From assembly GCA_934320845.1 (NCBI GenBank), contig CAKRFU010000009.1, forward strand, positions 1 to 64,000: DNA of 64,000 nt, given 5' to 3'. The stretch is from an uncultured Lachnospiraceae bacterium (lineage in GTDB: Bacteria > Bacillota > Clostridia > Lachnospirales > Lachnospiraceae). This document shows positions 15,999 to 26,683 of this stretch, in pieces; position 1 is the first letter of the stretch; each line of letters starts with the position of its first letter. The notes beneath the pieces are model-generated. The model did not search any database and had not been told where the DNA came from. It was given only the letters and a program-made list of their open reading frames with translations. The position numbers and the translations under genes were made by a program.

Positions 15999-18137
15999 CT
16001 ATACCAATGAATTTACTTCAAGAATCAGTGCTATCTCACCATCTCCAAGAATAGTAGCACCGCCTATCATCTTACTGCAGTTGATATAGTTGCCTATTGA
16101 TTTGATAACTATTTCCTGCTGTCCGATAAGATTATCAACAACAAGACCAGCCAACTTATCACCCTTCTTTACTATTACAACAGTGAGATTTTCATTTTCT
16201 TCTCCAACAGGCTCAACATCAAGTATCTGGTCAAGTCTTATAAGAGGAATTACAGTTCCACGAAGATTTATAACTTCCTTAGTCTGCACATACTTAATAT
16301 CTGAAACAGGCACATCTTCAATAGTCTGAATATTTCCAAGAGGAATCGCATATTTCTCAGTTCCAAGTTCAACCATCAATGCCTGGATAATTGCAAGTGT
16401 AAGAGGAAGACGTATAATAAAACTGCTTCCCTCGCCGAGCACTGATTTACACTCTATATTTCCGCCAAGTTCTTCAATCTTTGTCTTAACTACATCGAGA
16501 CCTACACCTCGGCCTGATACATCAGTAATCTTCTCAGCAGTAGAAAAACTTGGTCTGAACAACAAGTCTATAACTTCCTTGTCAGTCATATTCTCTGCCT
16601 GCTCCGGTGTTACTGCACCTGAATTTACAGCTTTGTTCTTTACCTTTTCAATGTTTATACCGGCACCGTCATCACGCACTTCGATATTTACATTATTTCC
16701 ATCCTGATATGCATCAAGATAAATATTACCAACTTCTTCTTTTCCTAATGCAAGACGTTCCTCATTTGACTCAAGCCCATGATCAGCCGCATTACGGAGA
16801 AGATGCTGTAAAGGATCTCCGATTTCATCAATAACAGTTCTGTCAAGCTCTGTCTCCTCACCAGTCATATGAAGAACCATCTTTTTATTAAGCTTCTTTG
16901 TCAAATCACGAATCATTCTTGGGAATCTGCTGAACACACTCTCAATAGGTACCATTCGTACTTTCATGACTGACTCATGAAGATTTGTTGTAACGCTCTC
17001 AAGATATTCTATCTGCTCATTGAATCCTGTATCATTTCTTGTATCACTCTCAGAAGAACTGATAGATACAAGTCCGTTCTTTGCTATGATAAGCTCACTT
17101 ACAAGATTCATAAGTACATCAAGTTTTTCAATATCAACACGTACCGTTCTTCCAACTGCAGGTTTTGCTGTCTTCTTTGCATTTGCTGCCGGCTTTTTCT
17201 TCGCTTCAGCCTTAACTGCTGTTTTAGCTGCCGCCTGACCTTTCTGCTCATTAGCCTTTGCTGCATTTTCAGCTTTTTCCTGCTCAGCTTTCTTTTCCTG
17301 TTCTTCTTTTTCTGCCTGTTTTGCAGATTCATCAAGCTGACCTTCAAATGGACCTACAATCGCTGTCTTGACTTCCGATACATTTTCAATAGCCTCTTTT
17401 ATTGTCTCAAGGCTTTCCTTCGTAAAGTATACAAGACTGAAATCATACTCAAATTTCTCGTCCTCAATATCCTGAACATTCGGTACTGCCTTGATAACTT
17501 CACCAAGTTCCTCAAGAGCCTTAAATACCAAAAATGCTCTTGCAGCTTTTAAGATACATGAATCCTGAAGATATACAGTGATACCGAATATATTCTGATT
17601 CTGGCTCTTAGCCTTTTCAAATGTATTTCTCTCAAAGTCTGATATCTGTATAGACTCATATTTTGCTGCTGCATCAGTTGCAGAAGCCGATGCATCGGCA
17701 GCCGGTGTTTCCTTTTTAGGCTCGACAGGTTTAGAACTTGTACTCTTTCCTGTAGCATTCTCTGCAATTGTATTTAATGCATTGATTATCTCTTCATTGT
17801 CTTCTGTTCCTTCATCGGCAGTATTTACAATGTTGTTAAGATAAGCATCAAGTGCATCAAGACCGCGGAATAATACGTCAACCAATTCAGGTTTTACTTT
17901 CATGTTTCCGCTTCTGATTTCCTGAAATACATTTTCCATATCATGCGTAAGTCTCTGCATACGCTTATATCCCATAGTTCCAGCCATTCCTTTAAGCGAA
18001 TGCGCTGCGCGGAATATTTCGTTTATTGTGTCTGTGTTTTCAGGCTCCTGTTCAAGGATCATCAACTGATCACTTAAAGTTTGTAAATGTTCTTTTGTCT
18101 CATCAATAAAAATTTCAAGATACTGGCTTACATCCAT
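15999..18137 (-). CDS. cheA: Chemotaxis histidine kinase CheA
   Basis: 712 residues. The domains run in order: P1 HPt with the phosphorylated His at about 46 (RAAHSLKGMAG); P2, the CheY/CheB docking domain (about 160-270); an Ala/Lys/Glu-rich linker of about 60 residues; P3 dimerisation (RVDIEKLDVLMN); P4 ATPase with N box LLRNAADHGLE, DDGAGIN and GRGVGLDVVK; and the P5 CheW-like domain. The ATG at 18137 is chosen over one six codons earlier because GGGGGTG stands in front of it. The stop of cheB is one base upstream. A P2 domain implies a CheY partner, which must be encoded elsewhere. Confidence 0.98.
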   Translation of the reverse strand: MDVSQYLEIFIDETKEHLQTLSDQLMILEQEPENTDTINEIFRAAHSLKGMAGTMGYKRMQRLTHDMENVFQEIRSGNMKVKPELVDVLFRGLDALDAYLNNIVNTADEGTEDNEEIINALNTIAENATGKSTSSKPVEPKKETPAADASASATDAAAKYESIQISDFERNTFEKAKSQNQNIFGITVYLQDSCILKAARAFLVFKALEELGEVIKAVPNVQDIEDEKFEYDFSLVYFTKESLETIKEAIENVSEVKTAIVGPFEGQLDESAKQAEKEEQEKKAEQEKAENAAKANEQKGQAAAKTAVKAEAKKKPAANAKKTAKPAVGRTVRVDIEKLDVLMNLVSELIIAKNGLVSISSSESDTRNDTGFNEQIEYLESVTTNLHESVMKVRMVPIESVFSRFPRMIRDLTKKLNKKMVLHMTGEETELDRTVIDEIGDPLQHLLRNAADHGLESNEERLALGKEEVGNIYLDAYQDGNNVNIEVRDDGAGINIEKVKNKAVNSGAVTPEQAENMTDKEVIDLLFRPSFSTAEKITDVSGRGVGLDVVKTKIEELGGNIECKSVLGEGSSFIIRLPLTLAIIQALMVELGTEKYAIPLGNIQTIEDVPVSDIKYVQTKEVINLRGTVIPLIRLDQILDVEPVGEENENLTVVIVKKGDKLAGLVVDNLIGQQEIVIKSIGNYINCSKMIGGATILGDGEIALILEVNSLV

Positions 18138-18138
18138 T

Positions 18139-19245
18139 TTATCGCACCCCCACATGCTTTGTTATCGCATCAGCAATCTGTTTTAATGAAACAACTTCAT
18201 CTACTGCACCCGCTTCTGCAATGGCTTTAGGCATTCCATATACGGTACAGCTGTCTGCATCCTGACCGATAACATAAATTTTGTTGGTTTTTTCTAATTG
18301 CAATATTCCCTGAGTTCCATCAGCTCCCATGCCTGTCATAACAACACAGGTTATCTCTTCAAAACCTGTATTCATAAGTGACTCATACATTATGTCTGCG
18401 CATGGTTTCAAGCCGTTTCTGGCAGCCTCAACGGTAACTGACAGCATATATCCTCCTGCACTTTTTTTAACTCTCATCTGAGAACCGCCTTTGGCTATAT
18501 ATACTGTTCCTTTCTGAAGAATATCTCCATCACAAGCTTCTTTTACATTAATTCTGCTAAGTTCATCAAGTCTTGTACTTAAAGATGCCGTAAATCCCTC
18601 CGGCATGTGCTGTACCAAAACCACAGGTGCGTCAAGGTTTTCAGGCAAAAACGGAATAACATACTGTAATGCCCTTGGTCCGCCTGTTGAGCATGCAAGT
18701 GCTACAAGTTTGCTTTTTCCTATGCCCAATGCACCTGTTGAATGTAATGTTCTGTCTGACTTTAAAGCAGTCTGCTTTTTCGGTGTTGTCCTGCTTAATT
18801 CCTTTTTTACTTCTCTTGCTGCTTTAGCAACCTTATTCTGAATAGGAATCTTGCATACTTCATAAAGCATACGAATAAGTCTTTTTGAAAATTCCGGACC
18901 TTTTGCCTCTGACAAACTGTCAGGTTTTGTGACAAAATCAAATGCCCCAAGTTCAAGAGCTTCTATAGTCTCCTTTGCACCTTCTTTTGCAATCGTACTG
19001 ACAATGATTACATTTTGCTTTATGCCTTTTCTGTTCATGGTTCTGAGGAACTCTATACCATTCATCTTCGGCATATTGATATCCAGAATAATACAATCAA
19101 ATCTAAATCCGGATTCAAGCAAAGCAATTCCCTCAAGTCCATTAACTGCAAATCGCTCATTATGTAATTCTTCATCTGAGTTGATTATATCAGATATTAT
19201 TCTTCTCATAAGTGCAGAATCATCTATAATTAATATATTTTTCAA
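18139..19245 (-). CDS. cheB: Chemotaxis methylesterase/deamidase CheB, TTG start
   Basis: 368 residues: N-terminal receiver domain with phosphoacceptor Asp near 55 (CIILDINMPKMNG), linker, and C-terminal methylesterase domain with the catalytic triad Ser (ACSTGGPRAL), His (VQHMPEGFT) and Asp (TGMGADG). The predicted start is TTG at 19245 (MKNILIIDDS), because GGAGG lies 8 nt before it. An ATG 15 bp further upstream has that same GGAGG inside its own coding sequence and no site of its own. The cognate methyltransferase gene cheR is not in the window. Confidence 0.96.
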   Translation of the reverse strand: MKNILIIDDSALMRRIISDIINSDEELHNERFAVNGLEGIALLESGFRFDCIILDINMPKMNGIEFLRTMNRKGIKQNVIIVSTIAKEGAKETIEALELGAFDFVTKPDSLSEAKGPEFSKRLIRMLYEVCKIPIQNKVAKAAREVKKELSRTTPKKQTALKSDRTLHSTGALGIGKSKLVALACSTGGPRALQYVIPFLPENLDAPVVLVQHMPEGFTASLSTRLDELSRINVKEACDGDILQKGTVYIAKGGSQMRVKKSAGGYMLSVTVEAARNGLKPCADIMYESLMNTGFEEITCVVMTGMGADGTQGILQLEKTNKIYVIGQDADSCTVYGMPKAIAEAGAVDEVVSLKQIADAITKHVGVR

Positions 19246-19283
19246 TATAAATGCCTCCATTCCGAATTAAATATTCCCAAATT

Positions 19284-20168
19284 TTATTTTTTTCTATTAT
19301 GAAACATCTTAGAAAATAGTCCAGACAAACCTGTCCGAACCGATTTTGTCTCTGACTGCTCCATATCTATCAACGTCTCAGCCATAGCTTTGATTGACTT
19401 TACAGCCGGGGTATTGGGGTATGCGATAGAAACCGGCTGCTGTCTCATGACAGCTTTTGTAAGGTTGACATCAAACGGTACAGCTCCTAAATACTCCATT
19501 TTCATATTTAAAAAGCGTTCAACTACAGAATTCAGTTTATTATACAGGTCATATCCATCTGACAAATTCAACGTCCTGTTTCCAATCATTCTTATTCTGG
19601 TATTTTCCGCACTGAATCCCGGAGTTTTATTTATTGTTTTCAATAACGCATACGCATCTGTTATAGAGGTAGGTTCCGGCGTCGTAACAAGTAAGACTTC
19701 AGAACTTGCCAAAACCATGTCAATAACTGCATCCGATATTCCTGCTCCTGTATCTATTATAATTATATCTGCTAAGGAATCAAGTCCGTACATCATATTG
19801 ACAATTCCTGATATCTGATCCTTTGACAGATTTGACAGTTCCTTTATTCCGGAACCGCCGGAGATAAAACCTATATTTTCAGGTCCCTTACATATAACAT
19901 CCCTGATATCTTTCCCGCCGAATATCATATCTGCCATATTATATTTTGGTCTTGTTCCAAGCATTACCTCTACATTTGCAAGCCCGAAATCCGCATCCAG
20001 TATGATCACCTTTTTACCAAGCCTGCTTAACTGTATAGCCATGTTAACAGACATATTGGACTTACCAACACCGCCTTTACCACTTGTGACGGTTATAACT
20101 CTTGCAAGATGCTGTTGCTGCATATTCTGTTGTTTAATGATATTTCTCAGCTGCTGTGCCTGATCCAT
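19284..20168 (-). CDS. flhG: MinD-like ATPase FlhG (YlxH)
   Basis: A 294-residue MinD/ParA family ATPase that works with FlhF to set flagellar number and placement. It has a deviant Walker A (VTSGKGGVGKSNMSV), a switch/Walker B (IIIDTGAGIS) and a DADFGLANVEVML segment. A short N-terminal Gln/Met-rich extension before the P-loop resembles the FlhF-stimulating helix of FlhG proteins. The ATG overlaps the flhF stop by one base (TGATG), which indicates translational coupling. Confidence 0.95.
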   Translation of the reverse strand: MDQAQQLRNIIKQQNMQQQHLARVITVTSGKGGVGKSNMSVNMAIQLSRLGKKVIILDADFGLANVEVMLGTRPKYNMADMIFGGKDIRDVICKGPENIGFISGGSGIKELSNLSKDQISGIVNMMYGLDSLADIIIIDTGAGISDAVIDMVLASSEVLLVTTPEPTSITDAYALLKTINKTPGFSAENTRIRMIGNRTLNLSDGYDLYNKLNSVVERFLNMKMEYLGAVPFDVNLTKAVMRQQPVSIAYPNTPAVKSIKAMAETLIDMEQSETKSVRTGLSGLFSKMFHNRKK

Positions 20169-21439
20169 CAACTATTTCCTCCAAGAAGCTGCTTAGCAAT
20201 CTTCTGTGCATTAAATTTTCCAATATCATCAGGTACATTCTGTCCCCATGTTGCATACGATAACGGTGCCGATGTTAATACACGAAGATTATATATATTT
20301 CCTATAGTATCCGTTTCATCTAATTTTGTAAATATAAGGTTATATTTTGTCATCTCTGAATATGTCTGTGATATTTTGACCAAATCCTTATATTTCGTTG
20401 TAGAACTAAGCACAAGATAAACCTCCTGCTCATCCTGCGGTATAGCATTTAGCAGTTTTATAAGATCCTCTTTCTGCTCGACATTATTGTGTGACCTTCC
20501 TGCTGTATCTATCAGGACAAGATCGTAATCTATAAGTTCATCCCTGATATTTTCCATTTCCTCCGCAGTATATACAACTTTAAGCGGTATACTTAAAATA
20601 TTTGCATATGTTCTAAGCTGCTCTACAGCCGCAATTCTGTAAGTGTCAGAAGTAACAAGTGCTACCTTAACTTTTTTTGAAAGTTTCATTGTCGAAGCAA
20701 TCTTAGCTATTGTAGTTGTTTTTCCTACACCGGTAGGCCCAATAAAAAATATAAACTTAGTTTTTTTGTCCTGAGTATCAATCAAATGCGGCTGGCCAAT
20801 CTTTAAAACAATCTTTTGGTATACACCCGCCAAAATATTGTCAAGTGAAGAATTACTGCCTATGCTTCCCTTAATATCATCAATTATCTGTTCTATATAT
20901 GACATTTCCACGTCATTATCAAGAAGCTGTCTCCTTATAAGGTCAAGATACGCTTTATTTTTATCTTCCTTCTTGTCATATTTTTTCTGCTCATCTTTTA
21001 TTGATACCGCCATCTGCTTTTCAATAAGATCCTGCAATGTATTAAGCTTTTGTTCAATTTCATTATTTGAATCGATTTCATCACTTACAATATCGACTAC
21101 ATTTTCTCTTATTATCTGATTATTTCTGACAAGTCTTTCTTTATTTTCTTCTATCCTTGCACTTTTTGAATCTGATGCCGGTTTAAATCTGCCTGTATCG
21201 AGTGCCTGCTGCAGCTTTTCAAAGTCCGTGGCAGCCTTTTTACTTTCAGGCTGTACCTGCTCTTTTTTTATATCATCAACTGCTGCGGTAACTTCAACAC
21301 TGCTTTTTTTAAACAGTTTTGATAATCCCTTCGGATTATTCTCTTTTATATTCATTATTGTAACATCTTCACCGAGTTCAGCTTTTGCAAGTGCAATTGC
21401 TTCGTTTTCGGTTGCTGCAATATATTTTTTTATAACCAC
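20168..21439 (-). CDS. flhF: SRP-like GTPase FlhF
   Basis: 423 residues. N-terminal B domain (about 1-110, charged and variable), helical N domain (about 150-220) and C-terminal G domain with P-loop IGPTGVGKTTTIAK, DTAGRSHNN and TKLDETD. FlhF is a signal-recognition-particle type GTPase controlling flagellar position. The start is GTG at 21439, overlapping the flhA TAG stop (TAGTG). Confidence 0.96.
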   Translation of the reverse strand: MVIKKYIAATENEAIALAKAELGEDVTIMNIKENNPKGLSKLFKKSSVEVTAAVDDIKKEQVQPESKKAATDFEKLQQALDTGRFKPASDSKSARIEENKERLVRNNQIIRENVVDIVSDEIDSNNEIEQKLNTLQDLIEKQMAVSIKDEQKKYDKKEDKNKAYLDLIRRQLLDNDVEMSYIEQIIDDIKGSIGSNSSLDNILAGVYQKIVLKIGQPHLIDTQDKKTKFIFFIGPTGVGKTTTIAKIASTMKLSKKVKVALVTSDTYRIAAVEQLRTYANILSIPLKVVYTAEEMENIRDELIDYDLVLIDTAGRSHNNVEQKEDLIKLLNAIPQDEQEVYLVLSSTTKYKDLVKISQTYSEMTKYNLIFTKLDETDTIGNIYNLRVLTSAPLSYATWGQNVPDDIGKFNAQKIAKQLLGGNS

Positions 21440-23472
21440 TATACTGTCACCATCCCTATAGATTGTAATTCAACATCTGTATCAATCTCATTATATGAAA
21501 CAACAATAAGATCTTTAAACTGTTCCGATGTAATCTTCTTAAAATACATTCGTACAATCGGAGAAGTTACTATGATAGGATTCTTTCCAAGTTCTTCCAT
21601 TTTATCAACTTCTTCTTTAACTGAATTTAATATACTCTGTGTCTTTTCAGGTGCCAGGTTTATATATGCTCCCTGCTCAGTCTGCTTTACAGAACCCATT
21701 ATTTCCTGCTCAATTTTGGGATCCAGAGTAACAACACTTGTCATTTCATTTGCAGGAAAATATTTATTGGAAATTGCACGTTTAAGACTCTGACGCACAT
21801 ACTCAGTAAGCACATCCGTGTCTCTTGTACTTGCTGCATTGTCTGCAAGCGTTTCAAAAATCGTAACAAGGTCTCTTATTGAAATCCCTTCCTCAAGAAG
21901 ATTCTGCAGAACTTTCTGAATTTCACCAACACTAAGCATTTTAGGTACAAGTTCAGAAATAAGTGTTGTGTTTGCCTCCTGTATGTTATTGATAAGATTC
22001 TGTACATCCTGTCTCGTAAGAAGTTCATTAAGATTATTTCTTATAACTTCCGTAAGATGTGTAGCGATTATTGAAGGCGGGTCAACAACCGTATAACCTA
22101 GAGACTCTGCTCTCTCTCTCTGTGACTCTGTTATCCAAATTGCCGGCAAATGGAATGACGGCTCAAATGTAGGAATACCTGTTATTTCTTCTTCAACATA
22201 CCCTGGATTCATAGCCATATAATGATCAAATAATATCTCACCTTCACTGACCGGAACACCCTTTATTTTTATGACATACTGATTTGGATTGAGCTGTATA
22301 TTGTCCCTGAGACGAATCATCGGTACAACACATCCAAGTTCCAAAGCAATCTGTCTTCTGATCATTACAACTCTGTCAAGAAGATCTCCTCCCTGATTTA
22401 CATCGGCAAGTGGAATGATTCCATAACCAAATTCAAGTTCTATAGGATCTACCTGTAAAAGAGAAACCACATTCTCGGGTCTTCTGATTTCTTCTGCCGA
22501 CTGCTCCTCAGATTCAACCTCCTCCTCAATGTCTGCCTCCTCAACATTTGCCTGAATAGCTCTTCCTGCTGCAATAAATATCACCGCATAGATAAGGCAC
22601 AATAAAGTATTAAGAGGTGTACAAATGCCAAGGAATGCCATTGTACCACCAACTATGTATAATACTTTCGGTATTGAGAACAACTGTCTTATAAGTACAT
22701 TTCCAAGGTCAGACTCTTTAGATGCCTTTGTAACTATAATACCCGTCGATAATGATATAAGCAATGACGGTATCTGTGACACAAGACCATCACCGATTGT
22801 AAGAATAGTGTATTTAGAAAGAGCTTCATTTATATCATTTCCCTGAACTACAACTCCAAGCACAATTCCACCAATAAGATTGATGGCAGTTATAATAAGA
22901 CCTGCTGTTGCATCTCCCTTAACATACTTTGTAGCACCGTCCATAGCTCCAAAGAAAGTAGATTCATCCTGTATCTTCTCACGACGTCTCTTTGCTTCCG
23001 CATCGTCTATGGCTCCGGTATTCAAGTCGGCATCAATAGCCATCTGCTTACCAGGCATGGCATCAAGTGTGAATCGTGCAGTCACCTCAGATACACGCTC
23101 TGAACCTTTATTAATTACAATAAACTGAATAATAATCAATATAAAGAATATAACCATACCAACAACGAGATTTCCACCACCTACGAATTGACCAAATGTC
23201 TCGACTACATTTCCCGCATATCCCTTCAACAGAATGTTTCTCGTAGAACTGACATTCAACGACATTCTAAAAAGTGTGGTCATCAAAAGCAATGTCGGAA
23301 AAATTGACATGTTTAATGCTTCCTTCGAAAACAAAGCGTTAAACAAAACCACTAACGCAATACCTATATTAAATAAAATCAAAATATCCAGCAGCAATGT
23401 TGGAATCGGCACAATCAAAAACACAACCGGTACCAAGATATATAAGCCTAGAAATATATCCTGTCTTTTCAT
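21439..23472 (-). CDS. flhA: Flagellar export gate protein FlhA
   Basis: 677 residues: eight membrane helices in the first half, the FHIPEP-family signature RMSLNVSSTRNILL near residue 80, and a large cytoplasmic domain that forms the nonameric export ring and docks chaperone-substrate complexes. The ATG at 23472 follows GGAGGTATGT; an ATG 33 bp upstream would include this site in coding sequence and is rejected. It lies 64 bp downstream of flhB. Confidence 0.98.
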   Translation of the reverse strand: MKRQDIFLGLYILVPVVFLIVPIPTLLLDILILFNIGIALVVLFNALFSKEALNMSIFPTLLLMTTLFRMSLNVSSTRNILLKGYAGNVVETFGQFVGGGNLVVGMVIFFILIIIQFIVINKGSERVSEVTARFTLDAMPGKQMAIDADLNTGAIDDAEAKRRREKIQDESTFFGAMDGATKYVKGDATAGLIITAINLIGGIVLGVVVQGNDINEALSKYTILTIGDGLVSQIPSLLISLSTGIIVTKASKESDLGNVLIRQLFSIPKVLYIVGGTMAFLGICTPLNTLLCLIYAVIFIAAGRAIQANVEEADIEEEVESEEQSAEEIRRPENVVSLLQVDPIELEFGYGIIPLADVNQGGDLLDRVVMIRRQIALELGCVVPMIRLRDNIQLNPNQYVIKIKGVPVSEGEILFDHYMAMNPGYVEEEITGIPTFEPSFHLPAIWITESQRERAESLGYTVVDPPSIIATHLTEVIRNNLNELLTRQDVQNLINNIQEANTTLISELVPKMLSVGEIQKVLQNLLEEGISIRDLVTIFETLADNAASTRDTDVLTEYVRQSLKRAISNKYFPANEMTSVVTLDPKIEQEIMGSVKQTEQGAYINLAPEKTQSILNSVKEEVDKMEELGKNPIIVTSPIVRMYFKKITSEQFKDLIVVSYNEIDTDVELQSIGMVTV

Positions 23473-23536
23473 ACATACCTCCATACTTTTATCATTATTT
23501 TTCAATTAAATACTTTTAATGTATTTATATTACCCT

Positions 23537-24664
23537 TTAAGATTTCCCTTTTAAATTATATACATAAGCAAGCACTTCTGCAACCATCTGATACAATTCA
23601 GGCGGAATCTCCGCACCTATTTCAACATTATGGTAAAGCATTCGTGCAAGCGGCTTATTTTCAACTATTTCAATCGAATTTTCTGCAGCAGCTTCCTTAA
23701 TTTTCTGAGCAAGGAAATCTGCACCTTTTGCAAGTACAATAGGAGCTTCATGCTCATTTTTATCATACTTTATCGCAACCGCAAAGTGAGTCGGGTTTGT
23801 GATTACAACATCTGCCTGCGGTAATGACTGCATCATTCTTCTTCTCGAAGCCTGCTGCATACGCGCACGCTGCTGACTCTTTACTTTAGGATCACCTTCT
23901 GAATTTTTATACTCGTCTTTAACTTCCTGTTTTGACATCTTCATATCGTCATGGAATTTCCACTTCTGATAAGCAAAATCTGCAGCACCGATAACAACAA
24001 ACCACATACTTATACGCATTCCGATATCAATAATAATATTACCTATCAGTTCTATCGCCTGCATAAGCGTATATGAATACATTTTCATAACAAGATCCCA
24101 CTTATCTTTAAGGCAGCTGATAACAACAGCACCAAGAATAATAAGTTTTGCCGTGTCAAATAAAGTCTCAAAAAGTTTATTTTTTGAAAAAATTCTTTTA
24201 ATACCACTTATGGGATTAAATTTTGACAGCTTTGGTTTCATCGGCTCAAAAGAAATTTTCCACTTGATCTGTGCTATCTGCGATATAAAAGCTACTGCAA
24301 ATATAACAGCATAAAACGGAAGCCCCGTAACAAGAATATACTTAATCATATCCCCTACAAGAGCATTTGAAAACGGTATGGTAAATTCATCTTTTCCATA
24401 ATCTGCAATGTGCTTAAATGTATATTCAAAACAGCCTATAAAACGATTTCCGACATACCCCAAACACAGTTTAAGCATAGCAAAAAGTGTCAACATCATG
24501 GCCGCCGTAGTAACTTCCTTACTCTTTCCAACCTGACCTTTTTTTCTGGCATCCGTTAATTTTTTCGCTGTCGGTTCTTCTGTTTTTTCGCCATCCGGAC
24601 CATCTTTTGCAAACAACTGCAAATCATATCTGAAAACGAATTCTAAAGAGTTTTTTCCATTCAT
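23537..24664 (-). CDS. flhB: Export switch protein FlhB
   Basis: 375 residues: four membrane helices in the N-terminal half and a cytoplasmic domain with the autocleavage motif NPTH at residues 290-293, where cleavage between N and P switches export from hook to filament substrates. The N-terminal extension (about 30 residues before EEPTAKKLTDARKKGQ) is longer than in Bacillus. The ATG at 24664 has AAGGGTGA in front. Confidence 0.98.
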   Translation of the reverse strand: MNGKNSLEFVFRYDLQLFAKDGPDGEKTEEPTAKKLTDARKKGQVGKSKEVTTAAMMLTLFAMLKLCLGYVGNRFIGCFEYTFKHIADYGKDEFTIPFSNALVGDMIKYILVTGLPFYAVIFAVAFISQIAQIKWKISFEPMKPKLSKFNPISGIKRIFSKNKLFETLFDTAKLIILGAVVISCLKDKWDLVMKMYSYTLMQAIELIGNIIIDIGMRISMWFVVIGAADFAYQKWKFHDDMKMSKQEVKDEYKNSEGDPKVKSQQRARMQQASRRRMMQSLPQADVVITNPTHFAVAIKYDKNEHEAPIVLAKGADFLAQKIKEAAAENSIEIVENKPLARMLYHNVEIGAEIPPELYQMVAEVLAYVYNLKGKS

Positions 24665-24723
24665 ATACTTTCACCCTTTATCAAATAATATAAACCATTT
24701 GCCATAAAATAGCAAATATAAAA

Positions 24724-25494
24724 CTATGGCGTGATTGATTTTACAAACATATCTGTCAAATCCTGCATCTCCTGAAAAATAAAATCACACAGCCCCGGCA
24801 AAAGATTCATAACAAAGTAAAGCACGACCAAACCGACAAATATCTTAAGCTGCATACCTATTACAAACATGTTCATCTGCGGTGCAATTCTTGCAAGAAT
24901 ACCTAAAACAATATTTATTACAAGAATACATGAAAAAACCGGCAAGAAAATTCTAAATCCTATAACAAAATAGTCTGTTATATATCTGACCATAGATGAT
25001 ACTATACCGCCATTTGGCTTCATTCCTCCTACTGGAATTGTCTTAAAAGACTCAATCAATACTTTTATAAGATAATAATGCATATCTGTGACCAGAAACA
25101 TCAACATAAACGCATATTTCAAAAAATTAGAAATTACAGTTGACTGCATATTTGAAGTAGGATCAAATTCAGTTGCCATGGACAATCCAAGTTCAAGACT
25201 CATCATATGACCCGAAAAATCCAATATATATAGGCAGAGATTTGCAGCCATTCCTATAAGCAAGCCTGTTATAGCTTCTTTAACAACAAGAATGCTGTAT
25301 CCTATAACACCTGTATAAGATACAGCATTATAATCAACTATAGTGCATGCAAAAACAGCTAAAAAAAATGATATTCCCGCTTTTACCTTTACAGGAATAT
25401 TCCTGTCACTAAAGACCGGCATAATAAATATCATTGCAGATACTCTTACCATAACCAGTAAAAAACACTCAAGATATTCAACAGTAAACTTCAC
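24724..25494 (-). CDS. fliR: Flagellar export gate protein FliR
   Basis: A 256-residue integral membrane protein with five to six hydrophobic segments, part of the FliP5-FliQ4-FliR1 export gate. Conserved features include SMATEFDP in the central loop and a C-terminal amphipathic end. It lies 11 bp downstream of fliQ. Length is normal. Confidence 0.95.
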   Translation of the reverse strand: MKFTVEYLECFLLVMVRVSAMIFIMPVFSDRNIPVKVKAGISFFLAVFACTIVDYNAVSYTGVIGYSILVVKEAITGLLIGMAANLCLYILDFSGHMMSLELGLSMATEFDPTSNMQSTVISNFLKYAFMLMFLVTDMHYYLIKVLIESFKTIPVGGMKPNGGIVSSMVRYITDYFVIGFRIFLPVFSCILVINIVLGILARIAPQMNMFVIGMQLKIFVGLVVLYFVMNLLPGLCDFIFQEMQDLTDMFVKSITP

Positions 25495-25505
25495 CTATTT
25501 CACCC

Positions 25506-25775
25506 CTATTTTATGTAATTTGGAATGTTTGCCATCAATGATTCAAAAAGCCCGACACATTTATTCATAATCCAACTGCCGCATAATACCACAACAAGCA
25601 TAATTGCAATAAATTTGGGAATAAAAGTCAAAGTTTGTTCCTGAATAGATGTAATAGTCTGAAATATACTTATTATCAGACCGATGACCAATGAAATCAA
25701 CAGCAAAGGCATAGAAGTCTCCACTATCGTAAGCACAGTCTCTCTCGTCAAATCAATAATTGTAGCCTCATTCAT
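25506..25775 (-). CDS. fliQ: Flagellar export gate protein FliQ
   Basis: An 89-residue two-helix membrane protein. ISIFQTITSIQEQTLTFIPK between the two helices is the family hallmark. It lies between fliP and fliR in the conserved fliPQR order. Confidence 0.97.
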   Translation of the reverse strand: MNEATIIDLTRETVLTIVETSMPLLLISLVIGLIISIFQTITSIQEQTLTFIPKFIAIMLVVVLCGSWIMNKCVGLFESLMANIPNYIK

Positions 25776-25829
25776 AATAATCCCCCATTTGCATAAAACA
25801 ATAAATCATTTAACAAATTTCATCCAACA

Positions 25830-26672
25830 TCAATTAAATGAATTAACAAGCTGACCAATAACAAGATTCCAGCCATCTGCCAATACAAATAATAATAACT
25901 TAAATGGCAATGATATTGTCGTAGGCGGAAGCATCATCATACCCATTGACATAAGCGTTGATGCGACAACCATATCTATAACTATAAACGGAAGATATAT
26001 CAAAAAACCAATTATGAATGCTGTACGAAGTTCACTAATGATAAATGCCGGTATAATAATAGTTATTGAAATATCATCATAGCTCTTTACATCATCAGAT
26101 GATTTCTTGTTCAAATCCATAAATAATTTTAAATCTTTTTCTCTCGTCTGTTTAAGCATGAACTCACGAAGTGGAGCTAAACCTTTATTTATAGCTTCCT
26201 CCTGCTTAATACTTCCTGACATATACGGTTTTACTGCTTTATCATTTACCTCTGTAAAAACAGGTGACATTATTGCAATTGTAATAAATAAAGCCAATCC
26301 GACTATTACCTGGTTAGGCGGAGTTGTCTGGGTTCCCAATGCTGTTCTCAAAAAATGAAATACAACAACTATTCGTGTAAACGATGTTACCATTATAAGA
26401 ATGGATGGAGCCAGTGACAATATTGTCAGCATTATCAATATCTGCAATGTCGATTCAAGCTTCATACTGCCAGCATTTGAAGATATATTTAAATCCAGCG
26501 TGTTGTCATCTACATCAGGTTCAGCACTAATCTGCTCCTTTGTTGTTGAGTCTACCCCTTTTCCCGCCGCAAATGCCGGGCGTGATACAGCAAATAAAAG
26601 TACGAATACTCCTATTAACATAAAGCTGCTCATTATAGATTTAAGTTTCTTTTTATTTATCCTACTAAACAT
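25830..26672 (-). CDS. fliP: Flagellar export gate protein FliP
   Basis: 280 residues with a cleavable-type N-terminal signal (basic start, hydrophobic core ending SRPAFAAG), a periplasmic-side linker and four membrane helices. The family signature MVTSFTRIVVVFHFLRTALG is followed by TPPNQVIVGLALFIT. Core of the export gate. It is 11 bp downstream of fliO. Confidence 0.97.
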   Translation of the reverse strand: MFSRINKKKLKSIMSSFMLIGVFVLLFAVSRPAFAAGKGVDSTTKEQISAEPDVDDNTLDLNISSNAGSMKLESTLQILIMLTILSLAPSILIMVTSFTRIVVVFHFLRTALGTQTTPPNQVIVGLALFITIAIMSPVFTEVNDKAVKPYMSGSIKQEEAINKGLAPLREFMLKQTREKDLKLFMDLNKKSSDDVKSYDDISITIIIPAFIISELRTAFIIGFLIYLPFIVIDMVVASTLMSMGMMMLPPTTISLPFKLLLFVLADGWNLVIGQLVNSFN

Positions 26673-26683
26673 TTACTTTCCTC

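Noticed and set aside
16977..17552. Plus-strand ORF of 191 codons opposite cheA
   Set aside because: Composition is dominated by Cys, Phe and Leu, as expected from the complement of the cheA linker; no start signal.
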